The notes: generated by a model from the letters alone, not told the origin. DNA of 64,000 bases from Pseudomonas lundensis (GCF_002269125.1 NZ_NQKI01000021.1:1-64000), one strand, 5' to 3'; shown: positions 46,698 through 56,738, counted from the first letter of the stretch. Numbers and translations: made by a program.

Positions 46698-48332
46698 TTA
46701 TTTGGGGTAGAGCGGCGGCAGGCTACTCGGCTCGCTGCCGGGGTCTTGCTCGCGTTCGATCGCCGGAATGCTGCGAATGGCCTTCCATAAGTCTTCACCT
46801 TGCCAATGCTGGCCGGACTCGCTGTAGAGGGCGCCATTCAGGCCGTCCAGCGCATCCGACAACAACACAAAGCGTGCGGCCATGTCTGCCAGGGTTTCCG
46901 GCTGCTGGCGTGCCCAGGCATCCAGTGCCTGTCGGGTTGCCTGCGGGTCGTTGGCCAGGCAAGCGCGCTTGAGGTCATCCAGTAGCGTGCGGGGGCTGGG
47001 CCCGGTGTGCGCGGCTCGCAAAATGGCCGGCTGCCAGCGGGCGCGCCACCACAGGCCGAAGCCGATCAGCGTCGAGCAACCCAGTACGAAAGTGCTGAGT
47101 TGCCACAGCCACAGCGACGAATTATCGCTCAGGGGGCGTGCCGTATTGCTGGCCGCAGCGTCCACGGCCAAGTCCGGATTGGCGGCGACTTGCAGCGTGC
47201 GCGCCGGTAAATAGCTGCGCTCAAGGCGGTCTTCGTGGGTGTTCCACCACACCACTTCAACAGCGGGCAATTCGACTTGGCCCACGCGGGTGGGCACCAG
47301 CGCCTCGCGCTCCTCGCGGCTGCCGATCAGGCCGTTTTCGGTGATTTGGTTGCTCAGTTGCGGCAGGTCCGGGTAGCGCCGTAACCCGTTGACGTCGGTA
47401 GCGGTGAGCGCGGGTAATTGCGCGCTGGACAGCCCTTCAGCCTTGAGCGTAAGGGTTCGGGTAAGCGAGTCGCCGACCATGCAGTGATCGGGCTCGGGGT
47501 TCCAGGTTTCACTCATGCTCAGGCTGCGAGCGGGCAGCCATGCAGCGTTGCTCGGGTAGTCTTGCGGCTTGGGTTTGACCTTGAGCGGGATGTCCGGCGA
47601 AGTCACATGCACCAGCTTTCCCGGTATCGGGCCCAAGGGCGCCGGGGCGTTGGACTGTTGGCTGTCGACCTGAGTGGCGCTGAAGGTTTGCGCAGGCACC
47701 AGCAGCTCGCCGCTGTGCTGCGGGTAGATCCCGTAGCGCATTTCGATGACGCCGTGGCGCACGCCGTTAATCAGCTTTTCGTAGGTGCGCGACTCACCGA
47801 GCTGTTCGACGATGGCATCGCTCAGGTGCAACGGGGTCAGGCTGCTGTCGTCGTACAACGCAACCGAGTGGTAAATGCGCAGGGTCAGGATGGCTTGCGC
47901 CTGCACATAAACGCTGGACTGGTCGAGGCTGGACTCAATAAAAACCGGGGCCAGTTCGTTGTCGCTGACCACACTCTGGCTGACCGTCAGGCTGATCGGT
48001 TGACTGCGGTGATCGCCAACCTGCAGCGGCGGGATCACCACCGTGCCGGTGCGTTTGGGTTGCAGGGTGATGATCCAGCGCGTGTTGGCCTTGTTGCTGT
48101 CGCTCAGGTTGGTCAGTTGATTGACCTGGCGCGTGCCGCGCACCTCAAACAGGTCGTTGAGGGGCGTGAGGTCAGGCTTGCCAAATTGCGTGGCGTCATT
48201 GGATTCCAGCGTCAACTCGACGGTTTCGCCCGAGTTAAGGTGATCGCGGTCGACACTGGCGACCAGCCCCAGTGCCTGGGCGGGCAGCGTCCAGCACCAC
48301 AGCAAAAGTAACAAAGCACAAAGGCGGTTCAT
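46698..48332 (-). CDS. batD: BatD-like membrane protein
   Basis: A 544-residue membrane-associated protein of the BatD/oxygen-tolerance family: signal segment (MNRLCALLLLLWCWTLP), repeated Ig-like domains with a SNDATQFGKPDL part and a VRGTRQVNQL segment, a transmembrane helix near 405-425 and a short cytosolic tail. BatD-type proteins anchor the periplasmic side of MoxR/Bat complexes. ATG 48332 gives a signal peptide at the N-terminus; a longer frame to 48419 would bury it. It is the last gene of the operon and overlaps the previous gene by four bases. Confidence 0.82.
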   Translation of the reverse strand: MNRLCALLLLLWCWTLPAQALGLVASVDRDHLNSGETVELTLESNDATQFGKPDLTPLNDLFEVRGTRQVNQLTNLSDSNKANTRWIITLQPKRTGTVVIPPLQVGDHRSQPISLTVSQSVVSDNELAPVFIESSLDQSSVYVQAQAILTLRIYHSVALYDDSSLTPLHLSDAIVEQLGESRTYEKLINGVRHGVIEMRYGIYPQHSGELLVPAQTFSATQVDSQQSNAPAPLGPIPGKLVHVTSPDIPLKVKPKPQDYPSNAAWLPARSLSMSETWNPEPDHCMVGDSLTRTLTLKAEGLSSAQLPALTATDVNGLRRYPDLPQLSNQITENGLIGSREEREALVPTRVGQVELPAVEVVWWNTHEDRLERSYLPARTLQVAANPDLAVDAAASNTARPLSDNSSLWLWQLSTFVLGCSTLIGFGLWWRARWQPAILRAAHTGPSPRTLLDDLKRACLANDPQATRQALDAWARQQPETLADMAARFVLLSDALDGLNGALYSESGQHWQGEDLWKAIRSIPAIEREQDPGSEPSSLPPLYPK

Positions 48333-50062
48333 TGAGGCGTGTCCTGATGTTGCTGCTGTTCGTACCAAAATTTTCGTCGCAACAGTTCGCTGGGGTTGTC
48401 GGGAATCTGTTTCAGCCATTGCTCCAATGCCTGCCGGTGTTCTTCTTCGATGGGCCGGGCGGCAGGCGGTGCTGGGGCGGTAGCGGGCTCTGCCTCGGGT
48501 TCGCCGGGTGCAGCGGGTTGGGCGTCCGGTGGGGCGGCATCGTGTGGATTGAGCTCGCCCGAGGGCGTCGCCACCGTGCTGTTGTCTTGCTCGCGGGTGT
48601 TGACGCCGGCCGTGCCCGGGGTTGGCGTGCTGATCGGGGGCGGGGTGTCAGGTGCCGGGTGCTCGGCTTCGGGTGGCGGGTCCGGCGCCGGGGGTTGCGC
48701 GTGCTGCTCAGCCAGCAGTTTCTCGATCAATGCTTTGTTCTGGGCTGCGGCCAGTAGTTCGGGCTCACGTTCAAGCGCCTGCTCGTAGGCGTCAACGGCA
48801 GCTTCCAGCTCGCCCGCCATGGCCAGCGCATTGCCGCGATTATAGTGGGCGCTGGCGCTGTTGACCTCGGCAAAGCGCTGGGCTGCAGCGGTGTAGTCAC
48901 CCGCTTGATACAGCGCCAGCCCTTGCCACATCGGATCATCAAAATGCTCCACAGCTTGCAGCGGTTTTTTCTGCTCCAGCAAGCGTTGGCCCTGTTGGTC
49001 GGGACGTAGCCAAAGGTCGGTAAAGCTGAAGGCATAGCCGGGCTGCGGCAACATGAGCAGCAGCGGCAGGCAGAACAACCAGCCGCGACGCCCGGCACAG
49101 GCTGCGAGCAGCAACAGTGGCAACAACAGCCAGTAACCCTGGTCGGCCCATGTATCAAGGCGTTGGGTCTGGCCGTCCGCACGCAGGTGTTGTGCACCGT
49201 CCAGCAGGCCCAGCCCGCGCAAATCGTTGTCATCCAGACGCGCCTGACGGTAGCGGCCGCCGACGTCCAGGATGAAGCTGCGCAAATCGGGGCTGTCGAG
49301 GCGAGGCAACAGGATGGCGCCCTGGTCGTCTTTGAGCAGTTGACCGTTTTCATCGACCACCGGCGCTCCGTCGCGCGTACCGACACCGAGCATCAGCAGC
49401 GGCGGTGCGCGGCTATCCATCACTGCGCGGATGCCTTCACGTTCCTGCTCGCTGAGGGATGAGCCAATCAGCAGCAGTCGACCCTGACCCAGCCCGCCCT
49501 GATTCAGCAGCTGCAAGGCTTTACCGACCGCCAGATCGGCGCGATGGCCCGGCTCAGGCATGATTGAGGGTTTGAGCGCTTCAAGCAGGTTGCGGCTGGT
49601 CGCCAGGTCGTCCGACAGGGGCACCAGCGTGTGGGCGCTACCGGCGTACACAATGACTGCTGTTTGCGCGTCGCTGCGGTTTTGCAGCAGGTCGTATACC
49701 TTGCGCCGTGCTTGTTCCAGGCGATTGGGCGAGCTGTCGGTGGCCAGCATCTCGGGGGTCAACTCCAGCATCACCACCAACGGATCGGCGGGTTTTTGCG
49801 TGGATTGCTCCACCCGTTGCCAGCTCGGGCCCATCAGTGCCAGCGCCGCCAACAGCCAGGCCAGCCCCAGAATCATCCATGGCAGTTTGCTGTCGCGGCC
49901 ATTGCCGCCGCTCAGCAGCACCCGCTGAAACGCCACGGGCAAGATCATTTGCCAGCGTCCCGCCCTTTTTTGCCGGCGCCAGAGCTTCCACAGTAACCAG
50001 CCGAGCAGGGGCAACACCGCCAACCATTCGGGGCGGAACCAGTGCGGCCAGAAGGCGCTCAT
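48329..50062 (-). CDS. BatB/BatC fusion: VWA domain plus TPR
   Basis: A 577-residue inner-membrane protein with two N-terminal membrane spans, a VWA domain (about 85-280), a third membrane region (about 305-345), a TPR segment (about 360-450) and a Pro/Ala/Glu-rich linker (about 465-545) before a short C-terminal helix. It looks like BatB fused to BatC. The metal-ion-dependent adhesion site is degenerate: where DxSxS is expected, the first strand reads LELTPEM, so the usual Asp and Ser are replaced. ATG 50062 is chosen because it starts at the first membrane segment and overlaps the BatA stop by four bases. Confidence 0.85.
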   Translation of the reverse strand: MSAFWPHWFRPEWLAVLPLLGWLLWKLWRRQKRAGRWQMILPVAFQRVLLSGGNGRDSKLPWMILGLAWLLAALALMGPSWQRVEQSTQKPADPLVVMLELTPEMLATDSSPNRLEQARRKVYDLLQNRSDAQTAVIVYAGSAHTLVPLSDDLATSRNLLEALKPSIMPEPGHRADLAVGKALQLLNQGGLGQGRLLLIGSSLSEQEREGIRAVMDSRAPPLLMLGVGTRDGAPVVDENGQLLKDDQGAILLPRLDSPDLRSFILDVGGRYRQARLDDNDLRGLGLLDGAQHLRADGQTQRLDTWADQGYWLLLPLLLLAACAGRRGWLFCLPLLLMLPQPGYAFSFTDLWLRPDQQGQRLLEQKKPLQAVEHFDDPMWQGLALYQAGDYTAAAQRFAEVNSASAHYNRGNALAMAGELEAAVDAYEQALEREPELLAAAQNKALIEKLLAEQHAQPPAPDPPPEAEHPAPDTPPPISTPTPGTAGVNTREQDNSTVATPSGELNPHDAAPPDAQPAAPGEPEAEPATAPAPPAARPIEEEHRQALEQWLKQIPDNPSELLRRKFWYEQQQHQDTPQ

Positions 50063-51135
50063 CGGCGTCTCCGCAGGCGCAGCCGTTTGAGGCGCTGGCG
50101 CCATTGAGGATGAGGTTGCAGGAGGTGCTCCTTGGTCAGCCAGCGTTGCAGCAGATTATTGGGCCACAGTTCGCGAATCACCAGCAGCACACTCAGCAGC
50201 AATGCGCACGCCAGTGGCCAGCTATACAGCGCCTTGGCGGGGCGGGCCTGGGTGGGTTGTTGTGCCACCGGTTCGAGTTGATCAAGGGTGTCCTTGATGG
50301 CTGCAAGCTCTTGACCGTCATGGGCGCGGAAGTACTGGCCGCCGGTCAGGCGGGCGATTTCCTGAAGCGCGGGCTCGTCCAGATCAACCCCGGGGTTAAT
50401 GCCGAAGAGACCTTTGGCGCTGCTGTCTTCAGGGTCCGCGCCGATGCCGATCGGGTAGATTTTGACGCCTTCTTCAGCGGCCAGGCGCGCAGCGGTCAGC
50501 GGGTCGATTTGCCCGCCGTTATTTGCGCCATCGGTGACCAGGATCAGTACGCGGCTCTGGGCAGGGCGTTGGCGCAGGCGTTTCAGGGCCAGGCCGATGG
50601 CATCGCCAATGGCCGTGTTTTTGCCCGCAATGCCAATGCGCGCTTCGTCCAGCCAGGTGCGCACCGTATGCCGATCAAATGTCAGCGGCGCTTGCAGGTA
50701 AGCCTGACTGCCGAACAGGATCAAGCCGACGCGGTCACCCTCGCGGTTTTCCAGAAAGTCGCCCAGCAGGCTTTTGACCAGATCCAGGCGGCTGACGTCT
50801 TCGTCCCGCCATTGCATGTCCGGGAAGTCCATCGACCCCGAAACGTCGACGGCCACTAACAAATCCCGGCCACTGGCGGCAATGGGCAGCGGCTCCCCGA
50901 CCCATTGCGGGCGCGCGGCTGCTGTCAGCAGCAACAGCCACAACAGCATGTAGGGCGCTTGTTGGCGCCACGAAGGCAGTGTCGAACGCGCCTTGCGACG
51001 CGCCAGTTCTTCGAGGTCGCCGAGAAAACTGATTTTGAGCGCAGCTTCGCCGCTGTCCGCTACCGGCAACACAGCGCGCATCAGCCACGGCAGCGGCAAC
51101 AGGGCGAACAGCCAGGGCCAGGCGAACTCAAACAT
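50059..51135 (-). CDS. batA: BatA-like VWA membrane protein
   Basis: A 358-residue protein with an N-terminal membrane segment (MFEFAWPWLFALLPLPWL), a second span near 60, a VWA domain with an intact MIDAS (DVSGS in VAVDVSGSMDF, with LVTDGANNGG and TAIGDAIG later) and a C-terminal membrane helix. BatA-type proteins work with MoxR ATPases, often in stress or protein-complex assembly. ATG 51135 is preferred; it overlaps the DUF4381 stop by eight bases. Confidence 0.9.
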   Translation of the reverse strand: MFEFAWPWLFALLPLPWLMRAVLPVADSGEAALKISFLGDLEELARRKARSTLPSWRQQAPYMLLWLLLLTAAARPQWVGEPLPIAASGRDLLVAVDVSGSMDFPDMQWRDEDVSRLDLVKSLLGDFLENREGDRVGLILFGSQAYLQAPLTFDRHTVRTWLDEARIGIAGKNTAIGDAIGLALKRLRQRPAQSRVLILVTDGANNGGQIDPLTAARLAAEEGVKIYPIGIGADPEDSSAKGLFGINPGVDLDEPALQEIARLTGGQYFRAHDGQELAAIKDTLDQLEPVAQQPTQARPAKALYSWPLACALLLSVLLVIRELWPNNLLQRWLTKEHLLQPHPQWRQRLKRLRLRRRR

Positions 51136-51622
51136 GTTTGCGGATCCAGGTTTCAACCGCTTGATTGAGCCCGGCGATGGCTTTGTCATCGAGCTTGCAT
51201 TCGGGTTTATAGGCGCCTTCTACCAGCACCATCCAGCGTGTCAGCCCGGCCGCGGGGCACCGGTTATCAAGGAACGCCAGCCATTTGCGGCCATTGAGGG
51301 TGTGGCTCTGGCTGTAGGGGTAATGGTTGCGGCACAAGCGTTTGAGCAGGCCATTGAGCTGTTGCAGCCAGGCGCCGGCAGGAGCGCCGTCGTAGGGCTT
51401 GGGAAAGCGCGCGAGTTCCTCAAGGGCAGCCAGACGCACCGGGTCAAGCGGTTGCTCAGCGCGCTTGGGCGAGCGTTTGGCCGGCAAATAGCGGCGTAAC
51501 CACCACACGCCCCAGCCCAGCGCGGGGAGGATCACGAGCAGCAGCCACCAACCCGGAGCAGGCGGCCACAGGCCTATCGCTTGAGGCGCGATTAACGGTT
51601 GCAGTTGCTCAAGGGCGCTCAT
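51128..51622 (-). CDS. DUF4381 membrane protein of the Bat operon
   Basis: A 164-residue protein with one N-terminal membrane segment (GWWLLLVILPALGWGVWWL) and a cytosolic DUF4381 domain containing LNGLLKRLCRNHYP and GRKWLAFLDNRCP. It is usually found between DUF58 and BatA genes, as here, and is assumed to be a small component of the membrane complex. The start overlaps the DUF58 stop by four bases. Confidence 0.88.
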   Translation of the reverse strand: MSALEQLQPLIAPQAIGLWPPAPGWWLLLVILPALGWGVWWLRRYLPAKRSPKRAEQPLDPVRLAALEELARFPKPYDGAPAGAWLQQLNGLLKRLCRNHYPYSQSHTLNGRKWLAFLDNRCPAAGLTRWMVLVEGAYKPECKLDDKAIAGLNQAVETWIRKHV

Positions 51623-52563
51623 AGCGTTTTGCCGGGCCGTTTGGCATTCAGGTAATCGCGTAATTGCTCGATCATTTCGCTCTGGGTGCTCAAGGGCATC
51701 AGCAGCACCCGCAGTTTTTGCGCGAGCAGTGCCCAGCGTGCGATGCGGGCTTCGGCTTGCGCGCGGTAAGCCTGCCGCAAATCATAGTTGAGCGTGTCGA
51801 GTTCAAGCTGGGCACCGCGTTCCGCGAAGCGCAGCAAGCCCGCCGCAGGCAGCGCATGATCCAGCGGGTCGGAGAGCGGCAACAGCATCAGGTCGCAATG
51901 GCGGGCCAGCAGGCTCAATTGTTGTTCAGCCGCGTCGGTGAGGGCGCGTTCGTCGCAAATCACGATGACCAGACTGCCGGGCCGCAGTACTTCTCGAGCC
52001 CTGATCAAGGCCATGCCCAAGGCATCGCGGTCTGATTGCACCTCGGTGTGCAAGGACTGATTGACCCGCACCAGCCGGTTGAGCAGTTGCAACAGGCTTT
52101 GTTTGCTGCGCCGCGGCTTGATTTCGTAATGTTCATGGTCCCCGAACACCAGCCCGCCCACGCGGTCGTTATGGCCCAGTGCGGCCCAGCCAATCAGGCT
52201 GGCTGCTTGCGCGGCCAGTACGGATTTGAACATCAACCCCGAGCCGAAAAACAGGCGGCGGCTTTGCTCGGCAAGGATGAAAATCGGCCGTTCGCGCTCT
52301 TCATGGAACATTTTGGTGTGCGGCTCAAGGGTGCGGGCAGTGACGCGCCAGTCAATGGTGCGCACATCGTCTCCGGCCTGATACACCCGTACCTGATCGA
52401 AATCGACCCCGCGCCCGCGCAGTTTGGAGTGGTGCAGGCCCACCAGCGGGCTGCGCTGGCTGGGCGAGGAAAACAGTTGCACTTCGCGCACCCGATGGCG
52501 CATTTCGATCAACTCGGCGAGGGTGACGCGAATGCCGGGTTCGGCGGGCAGGGGGCTGTTCAT
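51619..52563 (-). CDS. DUF58 domain protein
   Basis: A 314-residue protein with the DUF58 core motif YQAGDDVRTIDWRVTART (about 63-80) followed by a VWA-like region (RPIFILAEQSRR). DUF58 proteins accompany MoxR ATPases in almost every Bat-type operon. No transmembrane segment is clear, so it is probably cytosolic or peripheral. It starts 3 nt after the moxR stop. Confidence 0.9.
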   Translation of the reverse strand: MNSPLPAEPGIRVTLAELIEMRHRVREVQLFSSPSQRSPLVGLHHSKLRGRGVDFDQVRVYQAGDDVRTIDWRVTARTLEPHTKMFHEERERPIFILAEQSRRLFFGSGLMFKSVLAAQAASLIGWAALGHNDRVGGLVFGDHEHYEIKPRRSKQSLLQLLNRLVRVNQSLHTEVQSDRDALGMALIRAREVLRPGSLVIVICDERALTDAAEQQLSLLARHCDLMLLPLSDPLDHALPAAGLLRFAERGAQLELDTLNYDLRQAYRAQAEARIARWALLAQKLRVLLMPLSTQSEMIEQLRDYLNAKRPGKTL

Positions 52564-52566
52564 CGG

Positions 52567-53526
<960 letters not shown>

Positions 53527-53676
53527 CGATGACTGTTCCTGAAAAGGACACCGGCGGCGCATGAATTGCGCCGGGGCTGGGGGCGTTACTTTAATCCATT
53601 GCAGGGGGTTGGGACTAATGCCAGTCGGGGTTTTTGTGGAAAAAGCACAAAACAACCCGGTTGTTGAGAATGTTGC

Positions 53677-54573
53677 TTATTTGCGAGCAGTGTCCAGCGA
53701 CGGGTTCTGCTGTGAAAAACGCTCTGCCAGCAGGCTGGCGAAGGCATCGCGTGCCGTATGACAACCCGTTTCTCGGTGCCACACCAGCCGGTTTTGCACC
53801 GGTTGCAGGTCGTTGAAACGATAGCGCGTCAGCGCTGCGCCGGCGCCAAAGCGCTCCAGAATGCCTTCGGGCACGATGGCCAGCCCCGCCCCGGCGTCGA
53901 CACAGCCGATGATACTGCCCCAGTTGGCGTACGCGACGCTGTTGATCCGCAGATTGTGTCCGCCTAGCCACTGCTCAAGTGTGGCGCGGTAAGGGCAGCC
54001 TGCTGGCCACATGAACACGGTTTGCCGGGCGATGGCACTCAGCTCCGTCAGCGGCGCATGGGAAGCCCCTGCAATCAGGATCAAGGGCTCGTGATAGAGG
54101 TCAGTGGCAAGCAATTTTGGGTGCTGAACATCGATGGCGACAATTGCAGCGTCCAGCCGATGATGCTGAACGTCATCCAGCAACTGTGGCCATTGGCCGG
54201 TGACCAGTTCCAGGGTGACGTCAGGGTAGCGCTGGTGATATTCGGCCAGCAGCGGCGGCAGGCGCCCCGATGCGCAAGAGTCGATGGCGCCGATCCGTAG
54301 AATCCCGTGGGGATTGGCATCGGGTGTGACCGCCCGTTTGGCTTCCTCGACCAGTGCCAGGATGCGTTCGCAATAGCCGAGAAACAACTGGCCCGCCGAA
54401 CTGATTTTCAACCCTCGGCCCGCCCGGGTGAACAGCACGGTGCCCAGTTCAGTTTCGAGGTGTTTGATGCGCGTTGTGATATTGGACGGCACGCAGTGAA
54501 GTTGTTGAGCAGCCAGCGCAATGCTGCCGCATTCGGCCACTGACTTGATCATCCTGAGTTGGCTCAATTCCAC
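53677..54573 (-). CDS. LysR-family regulator, divergent from diiron-oxidase/exporter pair
   Basis: A 298-residue LysR-type regulator with an N-terminal helix-turn-helix (AECGSIALAAQQLHCVPSNI then TTRIKHLE, about 13-43) and a C-terminal periplasmic-binding-like effector domain. The start is GTG at 54573 with GGAGAGTG upstream, giving MELSQLRM as in related regulators. The gene is divergent from the diiron-oxidase-like gene, which it most likely controls together with the EamA exporter. A perfect 13-bp palindrome lies 15 bp before its start (54588-54600). The effector is unknown. Confidence 0.9.
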   Translation of the reverse strand: MELSQLRMIKSVAECGSIALAAQQLHCVPSNITTRIKHLETELGTVLFTRAGRGLKISSAGQLFLGYCERILALVEEAKRAVTPDANPHGILRIGAIDSCASGRLPPLLAEYHQRYPDVTLELVTGQWPQLLDDVQHHRLDAAIVAIDVQHPKLLATDLYHEPLILIAGASHAPLTELSAIARQTVFMWPAGCPYRATLEQWLGGHNLRINSVAYANWGSIIGCVDAGAGLAIVPEGILERFGAGAALTRYRFNDLQPVQNRLVWHRETGCHTARDAFASLLAERFSQQNPSLDTARK

Positions 54574-54587
54574 GGTTCACTCTCCAT

Positions 54588-54600
54588 GAGTTCAGAACTC
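54588..54600. promoter_or_regulatory. palindrome upstream of lysR
   Basis: GAGTTC-A-GAACTC is a perfect 13-bp palindrome between the divergent lysR and diiron-oxidase genes, close to the lysR start. It could be an autoregulatory LysR site or another operator. No clear T-N11-A pair was fixed. Confidence 0.45.
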
Positions 54601-54719
54601 TTAATTAATCACTTGTTCGCCCTTGCGAGGCTGACTGACATTAACTTCTGAAACACATCCGGCTGACGTTTGTGTGCGCTGGATGAAGGAAGCGTAACCA
54701 CTCTGTCATCGAGGTCAAT

Positions 54720-55481
54720 ATGAAGATTACAAAAACAAACGTCGAGGCATTGGCACGGACCGTGTTTACACACGGTGCACTCAATAATGACTTTTATACG
54801 CGTTGGCTCAACGAAACCCTGACGTTGGATGAAGTTGAAGTGTTTGCCCGTAATTATTGGGCCCGTACCCGGCGGACAGCGACGATGGTGGCCTTGTCGC
54901 TGCTACGGGCCAAAACCCTGCACGCACGGGTTGAAATCGTCAAAAACCTCTACTCGGAGTTGGGCGGCGGGGATGTGCACAAAGCGCACAGTGTGCTGTT
55001 GCAAGGCTATTTGCTCGATTTGTTGAGCCGCTTGGCCAAACGGCCTTATTCGTTGCAAGAACTTGAAAGCGGTCCTCTGTTGTCGTCCACCCGACTGTTT
55101 ATTGATGAACAAGATGCTTTATATGCACCGCAGGGGCTAGGGCGTTCTGAACCTCACGTATTAGGGGCGCTCTTGGCTCAAGAATGGTTGGCGTATTCCA
55201 TGTTGACGCGTTTATATGAAGGGGCGAGAAACTATCAATATTTGTATACAGACAATGATGAGTTTCATGAACAGTGTGAATATTTTCATATCCATATTGG
55301 CGACGCAGAAAAAGAACATAAAGTTCAGGCGGTTGAAGCCGCAGCCATCGAATGTTGCACCGAAGAAGATTTCTCCGGGTTGTGCCAGGGATTTAATCGG
55401 TTTCTCTCTATTACTGAGCGTTATTGGCAGGGCATCGCCGTTGCCATGGGCGATATCCCGGCGGCTGCGGTGCGCGCTTGA
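54720..55481 (+). CDS. heme-oxygenase-like diiron oxidase (HDO) family protein
   Basis: A 253-residue helical protein of the TenA/PqqC-like, iron-containing redox enzyme family. Ligand positions of an HDO diiron site are visible: E80 (NLYSELGGGD), H90 (AHSVLL), E155 (AQEWLAYS), and a last cluster H190/H192-D195-E197-E199-H200 (YFHIHIGDAEKEH). In the last cluster the spacing differs from the usual H-x3-D-x2-H, so the register is uncertain. Such proteins oxidise fatty acids, amino acids or similar small metabolites; the substrate cannot be read. It precedes an EamA exporter gene whose TTG start overlaps its stop. The stretch 55201-55320 has only 42 G/C in 120 bases (35%), far below its neighbours, suggesting acquisition. 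Confidence 0.8.
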   Translation: MKITKTNVEALARTVFTHGALNNDFYTRWLNETLTLDEVEVFARNYWARTRRTATMVALSLLRAKTLHARVEIVKNLYSELGGGDVHKAHSVLLQGYLLDLLSRLAKRPYSLQELESGPLLSSTRLFIDEQDALYAPQGLGRSEPHVLGALLAQEWLAYSMLTRLYEGARNYQYLYTDNDEFHEQCEYFHIHIGDAEKEHKVQAVEAAAIECCTEEDFSGLCQGFNRFLSITERYWQGIAVAMGDIPAAAVRA

Positions 55482-56344
55482 ACGCGGCGACATCACCTGC
55501 ATTGCTTGCAGCGATGGCGGGGGTGGTGATGTGCTGGGCTTATTCGCCCATCGGTATTCATATAGGCCTGCAAAGCTATACCCCCGGTCACTTGGCCTTG
55601 CTGCGCTTTTTGGTGGCTTCACTGTTCATGGCCGTGGTTGCGCTGGTCCGCGGCATCGGTTTGCCTCGCCTGCGTGATGCGCCGTGGCTCACGGTGTTGG
55701 GGCTGTTTGCGATTGTGATTCACCATGTGGCCTTGAACACCGGCCAGCGTTGGGTCAGCCCTGGCGCATCCAGCGTGCTGGCGCAGTCAACGCCGATTTT
55801 CAGTACGTTGATTGCGGCAATATGGCTCAAAGAGTCAGTCAGTGCCTGGCGCTGGTGCTGGGTGGGTACGGGCCTGCTGGGTGCGCTGGTTGTCATTTGG
55901 GGTGACAAGGGGCTGGGTGGTTTCCGCCCTCAGGGGTTGCTGATACTGCTGGCTGCGTTGTCCTGGAGCATTTATTTCGCGCTGCAAAAGTACTATTCCA
56001 GCCGCTATAGCCCGTTGACCATCGTCTGCTACACGATTTGGGCCGGGACCCTGCTTTTAGGCGTCTACGCACCGGGCCTGATCGCAGAAGTGAGGGCCGC
56101 GCCTGTCAGGGTCAACCTCGCCGTGTTGGTGCTGGGAATCTTCCCCAGCGCATTGGCCTATCTACTGTGGGCCTATGTGCTGGCCCACACCGAGGTGAGT
56201 CGTTCGGTGTGCGTGATGTACCTGGTGCCGCCCGTCGCCATGTTGATGGCTGCCGTGTTGCTGGGCAACACGGTATCAGGCGGGGTCTTGATCGGCATGG
56301 CGATTGTCTTGGGCAGCGTGTTTGCGATGCGGCGGACTGCCTGA
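55478..56344 (+). CDS. EamA/DMT-family exporter
   Basis: A 288-residue membrane protein with ten predicted spans and two EamA repeats (first near 10-135, second near 150-280), typical of drug/metabolite exporters such as those for amino acids and related compounds. TTG at 55478 is chosen because it overlaps the stop of the diiron-oxidase gene as TTGA and puts the first membrane segment at the N-terminus; an in-frame longer form would run inside the previous gene. Coupled translation suggests it exports the product, or a toxic substrate, of that enzyme. Confidence 0.86.
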   Translation: MNAATSPALLAAMAGVVMCWAYSPIGIHIGLQSYTPGHLALLRFLVASLFMAVVALVRGIGLPRLRDAPWLTVLGLFAIVIHHVALNTGQRWVSPGASSVLAQSTPIFSTLIAAIWLKESVSAWRWCWVGTGLLGALVVIWGDKGLGGFRPQGLLILLAALSWSIYFALQKYYSSRYSPLTIVCYTIWAGTLLLGVYAPGLIAEVRAAPVRVNLAVLVLGIFPSALAYLLWAYVLAHTEVSRSVCVMYLVPPVAMLMAAVLLGNTVSGGVLIGMAIVLGSVFAMRRTA

Positions 56345-56362
56345 TCAGGCACGCATTGCTGG

Positions 56363-56734
56363 TTAAGTTTTCGCGACGTCAAGTTCGCTGACGTAGGTGC
56401 CTGTGCCGTCGAGAATGAGCGTGAGGGTCTGCTCAAGTTCAATGGTGTCCGTTAAATTTTCGTCAAAACAGATTTCAAGGTGATCTTCGCCATTGAATGC
56501 GTCAATGTCATCGGCTGCCACTTCAATCAGCAGGCGGGCAGGGCTCAGGGTGACCTTGATCCCTTCAAGTGACGAGGGATCGTTGTCCCCCAGGGAGATC
56601 TTCAACTCATCTTCATCCGGATAGCGGCTCATCAGGAACATGTCGCCCTGCGTGCTGTAGCAGCATACCGTGGCGAGGTTTTCCTCTTCGTCGTCGCACG
56701 GGTAGGCAAGCAGGTGGGGGGCTGTGATTTTCAT
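56363..56734 (-). CDS. acidic hypothetical protein
   Basis: A 123-residue very acidic protein (many Asp/Glu; begins MKITAPHLLAYPCDDEEEN) with a repeated pattern of short beta-strands and acidic turns. I do not recognise it. The start at 56734 has AGGA upstream; a longer form to 56770 is less likely. It is convergent with the exporter gene, stopping 18 nt from it. The size and charge resemble small immunity or regulatory proteins, but no partner is seen. Confidence 0.6.
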   Translation of the reverse strand: MKITAPHLLAYPCDDEEENLATVCCYSTQGDMFLMSRYPDEDELKISLGDNDPSSLEGIKVTLSPARLLIEVAADDIDAFNGEDHLEICFDENLTDTIELEQTLTLILDGTGTYVSELDVAKT

Positions 56735-56738
56735 GGGC

